NCBI GenBank assembly: GCA_032358165.1
Contig: JAALGY010000037.1
Location: 645,001 to 709,000 of the forward strand
Length of the DNA stretch: 64,000 nucleotides
Direction of reading: 5' to 3'
Source: Diplosphaera chodatii
Taxonomy: Eukaryota; Chlorophyta; Trebouxiophyceae; Prasiolales; Stichococcaceae
Under the pieces are notes generated by a model, which was not told the origin of the DNA, did no database searches, and worked only from the letters and a program-made list of their open reading frames with translations. Positions within the stretch are counted from its first letter, which is position 1. The number at the start of each line of letters is the position of its first letter. Both the position numbers and the translations under genes were made by a program. Of the stretch, positions 32,693-43,600 are shown piece after piece.

Positions 32693-34201
32693 CTACTCGT
32701 CCTTGCTGCTGCCCGCCCGCCAGGCGGACCAGTCCACCAGTGCCTGATACTGCCGCGCGTTGAGCTTTGCTCTGCACAGGCACGAGCCCAAACGGTTAAT
32801 CAGGTGCCGGGGTTGCGTGTCTGTGGCTGGAAGATGCAGGATCTGCGTTGCTGCAGGACATCTGCTCCTGGTGCTGCGACGCTTGCTGGGGTCACGTCAA
32901 CTGAGCAGAAGGGGTGACAGCTCCAGGGCGATTCAATTCTCCGCACTTTGGCCGCGCTCGTCGCACGATGCTGTGGGCCTCGGTGAAGGTGGAGGCGGTG
33001 CCCTCCGCCACCATGGCCGCACACAACATCACATTGGACCGGCCATGCCCTGGGCCATGCACACTTTGCATGAGGAGCTTGTGATGCAGCCACTGGTGCA
33101 GTCTGCTGTCGCTATTGTGCAGACAGTGACCTCAGAGGCACAAAGCCGCTGCACAGCTGTGCGCCCAGTGCTGCAGCTCACCATGTGCGCAGTGCACATA
33201 CACTGGTCTGCCTGCCCGCTTCTGCTGCAGCGCCCACTGCACGCCCGCCTCAATCTGGGGCACTGATGGCGCTGCAACACAGCCAACGTGACGTCAGCGC
33301 CTCCCAGTCGATGTGTATGAAGTGCTCAGAGCCCACCAGCATCGCAACTTGTCTGTACTGCGTTGTGACACCGCCCATGCAGCTCACCTTGCGTATCCCA
33401 GCACCTGGCTACATTGTTGTATGGCAGTGACCTGCAGTGCAGCAATGGTCCTGTCAGCTACGACCCTTCGTGCAGTATTGGGGAGCGCCAACTGATTGGC
33501 ATGCCCACATGGCAGCAGCGGACCTGTACTTTGGGCGCAGCGGCAGCTCGCAGGTCAGGTCTAGGATGGCGCCGGCATCAGCCGGCAGCGGCTGGCGCGC
33601 CCCCACCCAGCTCCCCAAGTACCTGCGGCGGGCATGCTTGTGCTGGACTAGTCTGTTGAGTACATGTCATGCAGGTGAGCAAAACGTCGGGCAGGCTGAG
33701 CATCGGGTTTGCGGGGTGCACCAGCCCTGCGCTTATCAGCAATGGCCTGCGCGCACCAGCCGTCTGCCACCTTGTTCCATGCTGGCTCTGTGGTGAGCCG
33801 GCGCTGCAGCGCAAGCTTTGTGCGGAGTGCCAGATGGTACGGCCACCACAGGGCCAACCCCCATGGCGCGATCCTACCGTCCGCCAGCTGCAGCAGGCCA
33901 AGTGCATTACTTGGTGACAATATGATTCAACGTCGGGTGGAGTCTAATTGCAGTTGCGTCCTCATCTCGCATATGCTGTGCTCATGAATCAATACCGCAT
34001 GCTGCTCACCTTGCCGAGCATGCCGGTAGTGTACGGCGCACATTGCGGCGATGCTGCGATGGCAACGGCGAACCCGGCGAACGCTGCATGCGCACAAATA
34101 TAGGAGATGATCCGGTGATGCCTAGTGTAGCTGTACACTGCCAATGTCGCTGGCAGGACCGAGATCGTGGCTACAATGCTCGAGAGTGTCAGGTACCCCA
34201 T
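32693..34201 (-). CDS. Membrane-anchored dual-specificity protein phosphatase
   Basis: Start at 34201 (MGYLTLSSIVATISVLPATL) with two hydrophobic segments, then LADGRIAPWGLALWWPYHLA (about 33870). The catalytic part follows in short exons: YLGSWVGARQPLPADAGAIL then DLTCELPLRP (33620-33550), RCWDTQ (33400), IEAGVQWALQQKRAGRPVYV with HCAHG (33250-33190), then HGRSNVMLCAAMVAEGTAST and FTEAHSIVRRARPKCGELN (33060-32930), and last AKLNARQYQALVDWSAWRAG stopping at 32693. The joined active-site loop HCAHGHGRS matches HCxxGxxRS, so Cys and Arg are present and the enzyme is probably active. The intron falls inside the P-loop. Related plant and bacterial membrane DSP-like proteins exist; the substrate (protein or phosphoinositide/lipid phosphate) is not known. 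Confidence 0.86.
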
Positions 34202-34625
34202 GTCTTAGTTTCTGCTTGCCGCTCAATGTGCTGGCACTACATCGGAGGGCCTGAAAACCTCTCGATTGTCACAGAACGCTAGTGCAGGTGGCCACAAGTG
34301 GGCTAGAAGCGAAGTGGTTAGAGCCTGGGTTCTCGTGAGTGGCCACTGTCTCCACCCCTGCTGCATCGGCCTGCGTTGTCGCACACTGTGATGTTACCAA
34401 CTTACCATCGGATCTTCGCACTTGCATGACAGCCTGGCCGATCTGCAGCTCAAAGTGTGCCTCGCAGTGCATAGGCCTTGTACTGCAGCATTACTGCGGC
34501 ATCGCCAGTGCTAGTTTCACATCCGCTCACACCGTCTGACAGCATCTGCACGACAGGGCAGGCAGGCCGCAGGGAACCCCGCTGCTGGCATCGGTTAGAT
34601 CACATCCGCCGGGCGCTGCTGAGGC
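34202..34625. promoter_or_regulatory. Shared upstream region of the phosphatase and CUE-like genes
   Basis: A 424-base head-to-head intergenic region. A short tRNA A-box lookalike lies near 34310, but no B box follows. No other signal. Confidence 0.35.
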
Positions 34626-36079
34626 ATGGATCAGAGCGAGCTGGCGGACTTGCTGGCAGACCGGTTTCCGATCCTGTCACGGGACATAGTGTGGAGCGTG
34701 CTGCGGGAGAATGACTTCAGGCTGGCGCCATCGGAGCAGGCTCTGGAGGCCATGACGGCGCGCCAGGGCAGCCAGGGCGCCAGCAGCTCTCAGGTATGGT
34801 GCTTCTAATCCACGACCTGCTGCACCACCTTGGGGTCACTCCTGCGGTTTCCAGGCTGCCGACAGCTGCAGCGTGTTCAGGATCGATCGCTGAAGGTCCT
34901 GTGGCGGCTGCCTGCACAATCATATGCTGCAGCTGAGTGAGACACAGAATACTGCTTGAGCGCCGAGCATGCATCATCCTGGCTGCAGGCCTCCAGACAC
35001 CAGCCGGACGAGCGGGAGGCGCAGATCCGCAGGGACGCGCTGCTTGCGCGATCCATGCAGGTGCTGCGCATGCAGGCTGCGTGGCGTGACGGTGAACTAG
35101 TGCTCGAAAACCGCCGTGGCCACATCTGCAGGATTTCATCAGTGTGATATACTGCTGTCCTGCAGTCGCACTCCCTGTCAGACCAGCCGCCCAGGACCAT
35201 GGGCAGCAACGCAGCAGACGACTCCTGGACGGAGACGATCAATGCGGTCAGCACCACCCTGGAGGAGAACATGCGGACCGCCGTGGACTACGCCAGGTGA
35301 GAGCATTAGTCAGCTGCAGTCGAGTCACGGATTCCAAGTGGTCGTCTGCTGACCGCTAGTTGCCATGCACGGCAGGGCGAGCCGCCCCATATTTTGTGCA
35401 GTGCGACAAGCCTCAGCCTGTATCACATTGTTGCTGCAGTGCTTTCAGCGGGTGGGCATCAAACCTGATCGCCAACCTGGACCCCACGACCCTCCTGTTC
35501 GAGGATGACGAAGACTATGATTACCCGGGCCGGTGAGTCAATGTGTTCAGAGCAGCATCACAGCGTGTATATGATACCGTTGATTGGGCCCCAGCGCTGT
35601 GCATGCGGTATGCACAGTGGAACCTGCACCCCGCATGCGGGCGATGCGCGTCATGTTCGAATCTTCTGCATCGCCATGCAGGCCGCCGCCCGACAAAACG
35701 AAGGACAAGGAGGGCGTGTCGCTGAACCGCACGCCGCTGAACCAGCGCAGCCGGGGGCAGGCGCCGCCGCCGCCGCCGCCGCCCGAGCACAGCGAGGAGG
35801 AGGAGGAAGAGGAGGGCGAGGAGGTGGGTGTGCTGAACCGCCACCAACCACGTGCTCCACATGATGAAACCCCAGCTGCGCACAGCGAGCTGCTCGTACT
35901 AGCTGATGCAGATACCACACCTTCTGAACCGCCAGATGTTGTTGGCGCTGTGGCCGGGCTGCTGGCGAGCTGCTGAATGTGCTTCGCTGCTGCTGCAGGA
36001 TGTGAGCAGTCCTGCTGCCAACATTGCCTCCTGGCTGGGGGGCGACGACGATGTGTCGTATGCCAAGAAGGATAAATGA
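34626..36079 (+). CDS. CUE-domain-like protein of unknown role
   Basis: Start at 34626: MDQSELADLLADRFPILSRD then IVWSVLRENDFRLAPSEQAL resembles a CUE (ubiquitin-binding, three-helix) domain. Next exons: RHQPDEREAQIRRDALLARS (34999); SLSDQPPRTMGSNAADDSWT (35176) with ETINAVSTTLEENMRTAVDY, possibly amphipathic; AFSGWASNLIANLDPTTLLF (35442); an acidic DEDYDYPG; a Pro run followed by an acidic Glu run (35760-35822); and SSPAANIASWLGGDDDVSYA ending KKDK at 36076. Conserved-looking but not matched to a named protein. About six exons. The CUE assignment rests on the helix pattern only. Confidence 0.65.
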
Positions 36080-36632
36080 TTGCAACATGACACACCAGCC
36101 ATGCAGCCAAACTTGAGCCAACAAGTCCTCTGCGGCAGAAGGGGTCAAACAACGCGAATCGGTCGGTATCGCAACTGGGCTCAGGTGGCATACAGCGTGT
36201 ATGTTGCACTGCATACAGCAAGCTTTCACGCCAGTTGGACAACATCAGATGCAGACCATAGCTAGCCACATAGAAATTGTTGACGGACCTTGCAAGCCAG
36301 TCATTGACACCTGGCCGCTGTTGAGCATGAGCCGACATTTTGGTCTGGAGCTGAAGGCTTTGCAAAACGCTCGAATCAGGAACGCTTGTGTTCGTTGCAT
36401 CATGCCAAGGACCTCATAACACACCGACTCTGACGATGGCCCTTATATGATACCACAATGCCGGAAACAGCACACACCGTATATATCCAGCAGCTGCACT
36501 TTCTGAGGAGGTCAACACAGAAGCCTAGTGCTGGGTGGTCGCTCAACAGGGACGTGGCCTTGATCTAAGGCCCGCCCACCAGGGGCAGGTGTCTCCGCAC
36601 CCCTGCCCCACCCACGGTGGGCTGTTAGACGT
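36080..36632. other. Convergent intergenic region between the CUE-like and Cwc21/SRRM2 genes
   Basis: About 550 bases between two 3' ends; lower GC, nothing recognised. Confidence 0.5.
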
Positions 36633-39366
36633 TCAGCGGCGGGTGCGGGGGCCACGGCTGTCTCCAGAGGAGCTGCTGTCCGAGCCGCTGGACCCAGACG
36701 ACGAGGTGGAGCCGCTCCCAGACGAGGACGATGATCCAGAGGTGCCACTGCTGCTGCTGCTGGGGCTGTCCGCCCGCCGCTTCGCCGGCAGCTGGACCGT
36801 CACCACGTCGGACGGCTCCTCACGGCGACCCCTGGATCAACCACAGGGGCATCCTCAGTGGACGACCTGAAGTGCTTCCGAGCTGTCCTTGGCAAGTGCA
36901 CAGTGTCTTCTCCCCACACGGATGGCTGTACACCGCCATGTGAGGTACAAGCACTCGGCGTCAGTCGTTGCACCCACCTTCGGTCGTCGGACCGGGGCGG
37001 GACGGGGCTGGGCGGCCGGCGGCGGGGCGGCGAGCGGCGCCGCGGGGAGGCGCTCCGCCTGTCTCCGCGCCCGCCGTCCCGCCGGCCGTCGCGGCGGCGG
37101 GGGCTGTCGCCGCGGCCCCGGTCGCCGCCGCGGCTGCCGCCGGCGTGCCTGTCGTGCCTGCCGCCGTCGCGGCTGGGGTACCTGTCCTGGCGCTCGCCCC
37201 GGCGGCTGCGGTCGGCGTCCCTGCCGCCGCGCAGGCTCGCCCGGGCCTCCTCGCGGCCCAGCGCGGCGCGGGGCGTGATGCTGCGGGGGCTGCCGCTGCG
37301 CCGGCTGCGGCCGTTGGCGGCCGCGCCGTTGCGGCGCTCCGGCGTCGGCGAGCGCCGCGGCCTGCGGGGCGGCGGGCTGCGCTGGGGCGCCGGCGCTGCC
37401 GCCTGGCTGCGAGGAGCTGCCTTGTCGCCTTCAGAGGGCCCCGAGGAGGACGAGGGACTGGACGACGAATCATCCGAGTCGGAGCTCGACGAGTCTGACG
37501 CAGCAGGTGGTCTCGAGGGGGCCTCCTTCTCAGTCCGGCGGCGGCCCCGTGGCGCTTCTGCAGCGGCAGCTGCCGGCGTGTCTGCCGGCGCCGCCTTGGC
37601 CTCCGGCGCTGCCCGCGGGCTGTCGGGCGAGGCGGAGCGCGGGGCCCAGCGCTCCGGGGTGGGCGACTGGCCCGCCTTCCTGGGGGGCGGCTCGCGGTCG
37701 CTGCTGGCCGAGCGGTGGCGGCGCTTGCGGGCCCGCTCGTTGTCGGGCGACGCCGAGCGCTGCCGGCGGGCGGACCTGCCCGCGGCAGGGCTGCCGTCGC
37801 GATACTTCTGCCGTGCGCTGCGCTCAGCCTGCATTGAACAACATCATCTGTCAGCGACTGGACCTTCCTGCTACCTAACGCCTGGCAAGCGGCGGACATG
37901 CAGGTTGCCGTCGGGCGTTGCCAGCTGAGGTCCACCGACCTCCTTGACGGTCACATACTGAGCAATCTGGTTGTCCTGGCGGCTAGAGCACCAAAAACTC
38001 ATCAGGCAAAGATGGCTGACCCGGGCTGACACAACGGCTTCCTGAGCAGCCCAGCGTGCCTTGACCGTTGTGATGACGGCACATGGAGCATGTAGGCAAG
38101 GCGATAAAGTGCAGTGCTGCTGCCAGCAGCAGCGGCAGAAAGAGGAAGCTGCAGGGGCGGGGGCACCTCCTCCCGGTCGGCGGCGGCGCGCTTGACGTCC
38201 TGCAGGCGGGCGCGGCGGGCGGCCAGCTCCGCCTGGCGCTGCGCCTCCGCCTCCTCCTGCCGCTTCGCCCGCTCCGCCGCCTCCGCCTCCCGCGCCCTGT
38301 CCCGCTCCTGCGGATGGGGGAAGAACACTCTCAGAGGACTTGCTGCCAATCAGGTCTCTCCTGTCAAAACATCTGCTGGCACGGATGGGTAGGCGAAATC
38401 ACCAGCCTCAAACCCACAAGCACAATCTCTCCGAGCCACAACATTATTGGTCTGTAGACCCACACACAGACGACCCCCTGCCAGACAATGAAGCATAAGA
38501 CTCGCAGTCAGAGCCGGCTGCAAAGGGCGACGTACCTCGCGCTCGGCCTCCCGGCGCTCGCGCTCGGCCTGGCGGGCGGCCTTCTCGCCCTCCCGCCGCG
38601 CCGCCATGGCCTCCGGGTCGAAGGCCTCGCCCTCCTTCACCTCCGACAGCCCCATTGCGCTGCGCAGCTTGGCCATCTGCTGCAGCTTGCGCTGCGCCAC
38701 CTCGTGCGTCTCCTCCGACAGCCTGCACCAGGCGATAATCATGTTGTTAGATTGGACGCCCCAAGGCCGGCATCAGCGCAAGCCAACCTGGCCCTGCCAG
38801 CATGCTGGTATGCAACAGCACGCTTTCATCGCATACAAGCATACGCCTCACTTTTCCGGCTGCACAGCGGGCGCTGACGCTGCCGCCGAGGCCGCCGCCT
38901 GCAGCCTGGCCTTTAGCTCCGCCACCTGCTTCTCGACTGAGGCCGGGTCCACCCTGCCAAGGAGCAAAGTCACATGCATCAGGGCCCTTTCCTAACGGGC
39001 AGTTGCAAGCTGCTTTGACAAGTCCCAGCCTCTGTGATAAGCGCAGCAGCGTGCAAGCACACGGGCGGAGGGCGCATGCGGGCCCCGATGCGCAGATCCA
39101 CTACTCCAGCAGAACATGCAGGCGCACCCCTGCTCCTCCAGGTCATCCTGCAGCTCCAGCAGCTTCAGCTCGATCTCCCGCTTCTTGGCGTGCTCCAGGA
39201 TGTCCCGGTTCGGCTGCCGGTTGGCGTTGCCGACTGGTGCTGCCAGGTCGGCGGGGCGGGAGGCGGCAGCGGACTGCGGCCCGCCCCGCAGGTTGAACTT
39301 GTTGGTCTGCACATAGCCGCTGGTGCCGCTGCCGCGCGGCGTCAGCAGGCCGATGCCGTTGTACAT
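36633..39366 (-). CDS. CWC21: Cwc21/SRRM2-type splicing factor with RS-rich tail
   Basis: Cwc21/SRRM2 is a spliceosome component that contacts Prp8 and Snu114 near the catalytic core. The start at 39366 gives MYNGIGLLTPRGSGTSGYVQ then TNKFNLRGG, the diagnostic N-terminal motif of the family. The cwf21 region follows: NRDILEHAKKREIELKLLEL (39190), VDPASVEKQVAELKARLQAA (38950), LSEETHEVAQRKLQQMAKLR (38720), then highly charged helices ERDRAREAEAAERAKRQEEA (38310). From about 37830 to 36980 the product is RS/RD-rich: SARRQRSASPDNERARKRR, RSPPPRRPRRSPTPERR, RRRSPPRRRPPSPVPP. The last exon reads PSDVVTVQLPAKRRADSPSS and a Ser/Gly run ending GPRTRR at 36633. The cwf21 motif is strong; the tail is longer than in yeast Cwc21 and shorter than human SRRM2. 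Head-to-head with the PKS gene. Confidence 0.88.
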
Positions 39367-40601
39367 GGCTGCTGCGCTGGGCCAGCTGCAGGGCTAGGTG
39401 GGTGCCTGTTTGCCTGCTGCTGATGCACGGGTTGCAGGGCGCCCAGGGGCCAGGGCACCGCGACCCTGACAAGGGACAACCCGCTCGCGTGACACCTGTT
39501 GCTCTCAACAACGTCCGCAACAGCACCCAGACTGAAACAGCAGTGTTGCAAGCTGCACAAACGTTGGCAGTCAAGAGCTTAGACGCTGGGTTGCCGCCAC
39601 AGCCCGCCGATCGCCGCCGCAATCTGTCTCTGAGATCACTGCATTGTGTCGAACGACAACATTGTTCAACTTGTAGATGGATGGGGGCCTCCTCCTTGCG
39701 CTCGTGAGAAACTGTGAAAGTCCGCAGTCGGTGAAGACTGCAGGAGTATAGTAGGGTTTGGCACCAGTGGCAGTCTAGGATGCGCAAAACAGGTGTTCAG
39801 CACTTCGGCCGCGAGCTCCTTGCTGCTCGGGGCAGCTGGACGTCAGGCTCGACAGGTAGATAAGGCTCCGAGCGGGTTGCCCGGCGCACTGGATGCCCGG
39901 GCCAGCGGGCGGTGACCGGGCCGGGCTGCGCACCTATCCTCGACACAAAGGCACGGCCCTGTGTAGCTTAGCAGCTGTTGATCCAGATTGAACTCATCAT
40001 CTGTGTCAATGCTTGAACTTGTACCGTGTCGGAAGCCTACCAAGGCGCGATGGTTGATCGATTCACGCCGTCCAGCTTGCCAGCGTCCACATAGCATGCA
40101 CCCCGAGAAATCGGCAGGCGAACATTCCAACATGCATAGCACATCCTAATGCATCGTTGCAACATGTGGGCCGCCAGCCGACGTGTTCCTACTGCTAGTT
40201 AATGATGCGTATGCCCAGCTCGAAGTCTAAAGGCCGCCCGCTATGCATGTCTGCTCGGCCGGGTCGCCACAGCATACTTGCAAGAAGGCAGATTGGGATG
40301 CTACTTTAGGACGGCATGTAGCGCACGCAGTCGCACTGCGCCATTAGCTGGGCATCTCGGAGCGTAGGCCACCAGACCGTCCCGAACTTGCTGACAATGT
40401 GTCGCAAATCCTCCAGGTGTGCTAGACATCGCCGAGGCACCTGGCGTCATCAAATCAATCAAAGCCGGCAACAGCCCATCGTCAGGCATGCAAACGCCTG
40501 GTGTCGGCAGCCTTACAGTGATCGTGCCGCAGCCGCAGCACGGCCGCGGCAGCTGACCTGACCAGCATCGCAGCTGATTTTACAGCTGGTTGTAAGGCAT
40601 A
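39367..40601. promoter_or_regulatory. Long upstream region between the Cwc21 and PKS genes
   Basis: At 1235 bases, the longest intergenic stretch in the window. It should hold both promoters. Small open frames on the minus strand (39843-40142, 40301-40489) show no similarity or splice logic. A TTACA/TGTAA inverted repeat lies at 40580-40595, just before the PKS ATG. Otherwise nothing recognised. Confidence 0.4.
40580..40595. repeat. Short inverted repeat TTACA-6 nt-TGTAA before the PKS start
   Basis: Perfect 5-bp arms separated by GCTGGT, ending six bases before the ATG at 40602. It may be chance or a protein-binding site. Confidence 0.3.
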
Positions 40602-43600
40602 ATGGCTGGCTATGGGTTGGATGACAGCGATTTTGACGAGTTTCTGGAGACCAGCAGCGAGGATGAATCTGATGCGGTGTTGCTGGAGGCACCCCTCACG
40701 GCAACCCCAACCGGGCCAGCGGTCCACATCCTCCTCACCAGCTCAGCGCAGCAGCTGCCGCCGGCCACCGCCTGCGGAGACGCCTGTGTGCCAGTGCCGC
40801 CATCAAGGTGTGCGCTGGATCAGTCACGTGCCAGGCCACCCTGGAGCATGAGCGCAGACAGTCATTGGTTGCAGCAATCACTGCAGCACCGTGCTCGAAG
40901 GAGCGGAGTCACAAGGCAGCATGACCAACCCTGCACTTTTCGACTTTGTGCCAACAGCATTATTGTCTGCATCCAGGTGGGATGTGGATGTTGGCTGGGA
41001 TGAGACGCTGCAGCCCAACAAGCGCTTCGGCAGCTTTGTGCAGAATGCGGAGCTGTTTGACGCTACATTCTTTGGCGTGGCTGTGCCAGAAGCGGCGGCG
41101 ATGGACGCACAACAGCGTTTGCTCCTGGAAGCCTCACACACAGCAATGCAGGGCTGCTTGCCTCGCGACCTGCAAGGTGCAGCAAAACCTTGCTGTATGT
41201 CTATGATCAACAATCAGCCTGCATGCAGAAACATTTCGGCCCCGCTGCAGTGCTCAAACAGCCACTATGATGAATTGCAGGAGACCACGAAAAGAATGTC
41301 AGCGTGGCGGTGGGCATCTCATACACAGAGTACTACCTCAACTATGCACAATTCGGCATGACGGCCTTCTCTGCAACATCTGGAACCCTGAGGCAAGCTG
41401 TGCTACGCAACAGAAGGCTGTCGCTGATTCCTCTTGCAGTACTGCAATTAGCTTTGATGCTTGACAACAGACATCTATACTTGACACCTGTTCACCTCGA
41501 GCTGTCCACTGGGGCATGTGCACAACAGCTGCCCATGCATACAAGTGGCATGCCTGCTGTTACAGTTGCTGGTTTGGCCACTACAGCAAGCAACTTGGTC
41601 TCGTCTTGCGTGTCATGTTTGTTGAACTTGTTCATGTTGACGGTACATATGCAACAAACAGCGGCTGCCAAGATCAGTGGAGAGCCTGATGACAGTGTGG
41701 ATGTGCTGCAGCGTGGTGTGTGGGCGCATCAGCTTCACGCTGGGGCTGAAGGGCCCCTCAGTCTCCATCGACACTGCGTGCTCGTCGTCGCTGGTCGGCG
41801 CTCACGTCTCCGCCACCAGCTTCCTGTCAACTTCGTGCCCGAGGTGCTCACTCATTGCGTCTCCAATGTCATGGCACGAGGCAGGCATGCAGCGGGAGCC
41901 TGTCGCAGGAACCCCATCCCAGCGACATGATGCACTGCTTCGAAGTCACAGAGGGCTTTGCGTCCATCTGCAGGGCGCTGGTGGCCGGTGTGAACCTGAC
42001 GATGCGTGCCGAGACAACCGCGGTGCTGGCAAAGGCCGGCATGCTGACGCAGGACGGGCGCTGCAAGACGCTGGACTCGTCAGCAGATGGCTACGCCCGT
42101 GGCGAGGCCTGCGTGGTGAGTTGACAAGACCGATGCACATATGAACGTTCAGCGGGACCTTTATTTCCATGTCTGCTGTATGCTTGATCATCGAGCATCG
42201 TGATGACGTGAAAACAGAGCAGGTATCATCCAAAGGCGTATGCAGGTTGGTGACCATAACCCAAGGACCTTTGTGCAGGTGCACCTCCTGGAGGCTGTGG
42301 AGGAACAGGCTCTGGATGGCCTGCTGTCCCAGGGCGATGCCACAGCAGGGAACGCTGTGGTCATCCACGGCACGGCCGTCAACCAGGACGGGCGGTCCAG
42401 CAGCCTGACGGCGCCCAATGGCCCCTCCCAGCAGCAGGTAAAGCGGCCGGACATACACTGCATATCGTTGGCCAGGACTTGCACAAGTGCACATCACCAC
42501 ATGCAGGGCTAAACCAGGAGCAGCGTCTTCGAGGATGCACAGTGAAGCTTCATATTGTGCCCTGCCAGGTGATCCGCGCGGCTCTACAGGCTGGGCGGGT
42601 GGACCCCAGCACGGTCAGCGCGCTGGAGATGCACGGCACCGGCACCTCGCTGGGCGACCCCATCGAAGTGGGCGCCGCATTCGCGGTGCTGCAGCCGCCC
42701 ACTGAACCTGCCTTCGCAGCAGGTGTGTTGCTCATTCTGGCATGCAGTGTGCGTCTACACTGTGCAGATGAACTTTTCTGGTGAAGCACAATGCTTCTCG
42801 GGACCCCATGAAAGCTGGGCCATGTATAGGCACCGCATTGTGTGCAATCGCTTGCACGGACAGCATGGGGCATGCATCTGCTGGTCGGTTTTCAGGTGTC
42901 AGCACACGAGATGTATGCACACACGATGGCATGTGCATCCACTCGTTGCAGAGACTTGCAAACTGTGCAGTGGAGCACTTTTGTCATGCTATAAACTTCA
43001 GGATATGTCTGGCACGAATGCAAACAACACGAAACCAAGGTGTTGCAACTGCAGCTGTTGTGCTGCATATGGTCGCAACAATGGCACGCTGCCGGCACCG
43101 AATGTCTTGCAATATGCCTGTGATATGGACCAGTCGATGCTGATGGGGTTGCTTCTGTGTCCACGTCGCACAGCCATGCCACTGGAGCTGCCGGCAGCCA
43201 AATCATCGGTGGCGCACACCGAACCAGCAGCCGGGGCGGTTGGTCTCGCAAGTGCTGTCGCCCGGCTGCGGCAGACGGCAACGTCAGCGTTCCTGCACCT
43301 TCGGGGCCTCAACCCCTATGTGCAAAGCATTGCTGCCGGCACCAAGGGCCGCCGTGGGTGGCTGGCGCGGCGGCAGCTGGCGGCCATGCCCGTGCTGGAC
43401 GAGTCCAGGTAATGTCTTGCAAAAGTAACATTACTTGGATCTGTTGCTGTCATCATGTGTAGCCATGCATGCAGATTGCCTGCTACTCTGAAGTATGCTC
43501 TATTAGGATTACCCTGCAGCAGCCGTGAAATCGGTGCGTCATATGTTCCACCCAAATGATATGCAGTTTCAGCAATATCGATTTGCATCAACAGGGACAG

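Noticed and set aside
34300..34370. tRNA-like A-box (GCGAAGTGGTTAGAGC)
   Set aside because: No B box, acceptor stem or plausible cloverleaf follows.
36858..37928. Long plus-strand open frame opposite the Cwc21 RS tail
   Set aside because: GC-rich shadow of the RS/RD-repeat coding strand; Arg/Gly composition only, no domain.
39843..40489. Possible small minus-strand genes between Cwc21 and the PKS
   Set aside because: Short open frames without recognisable motif, start context or splice partners.
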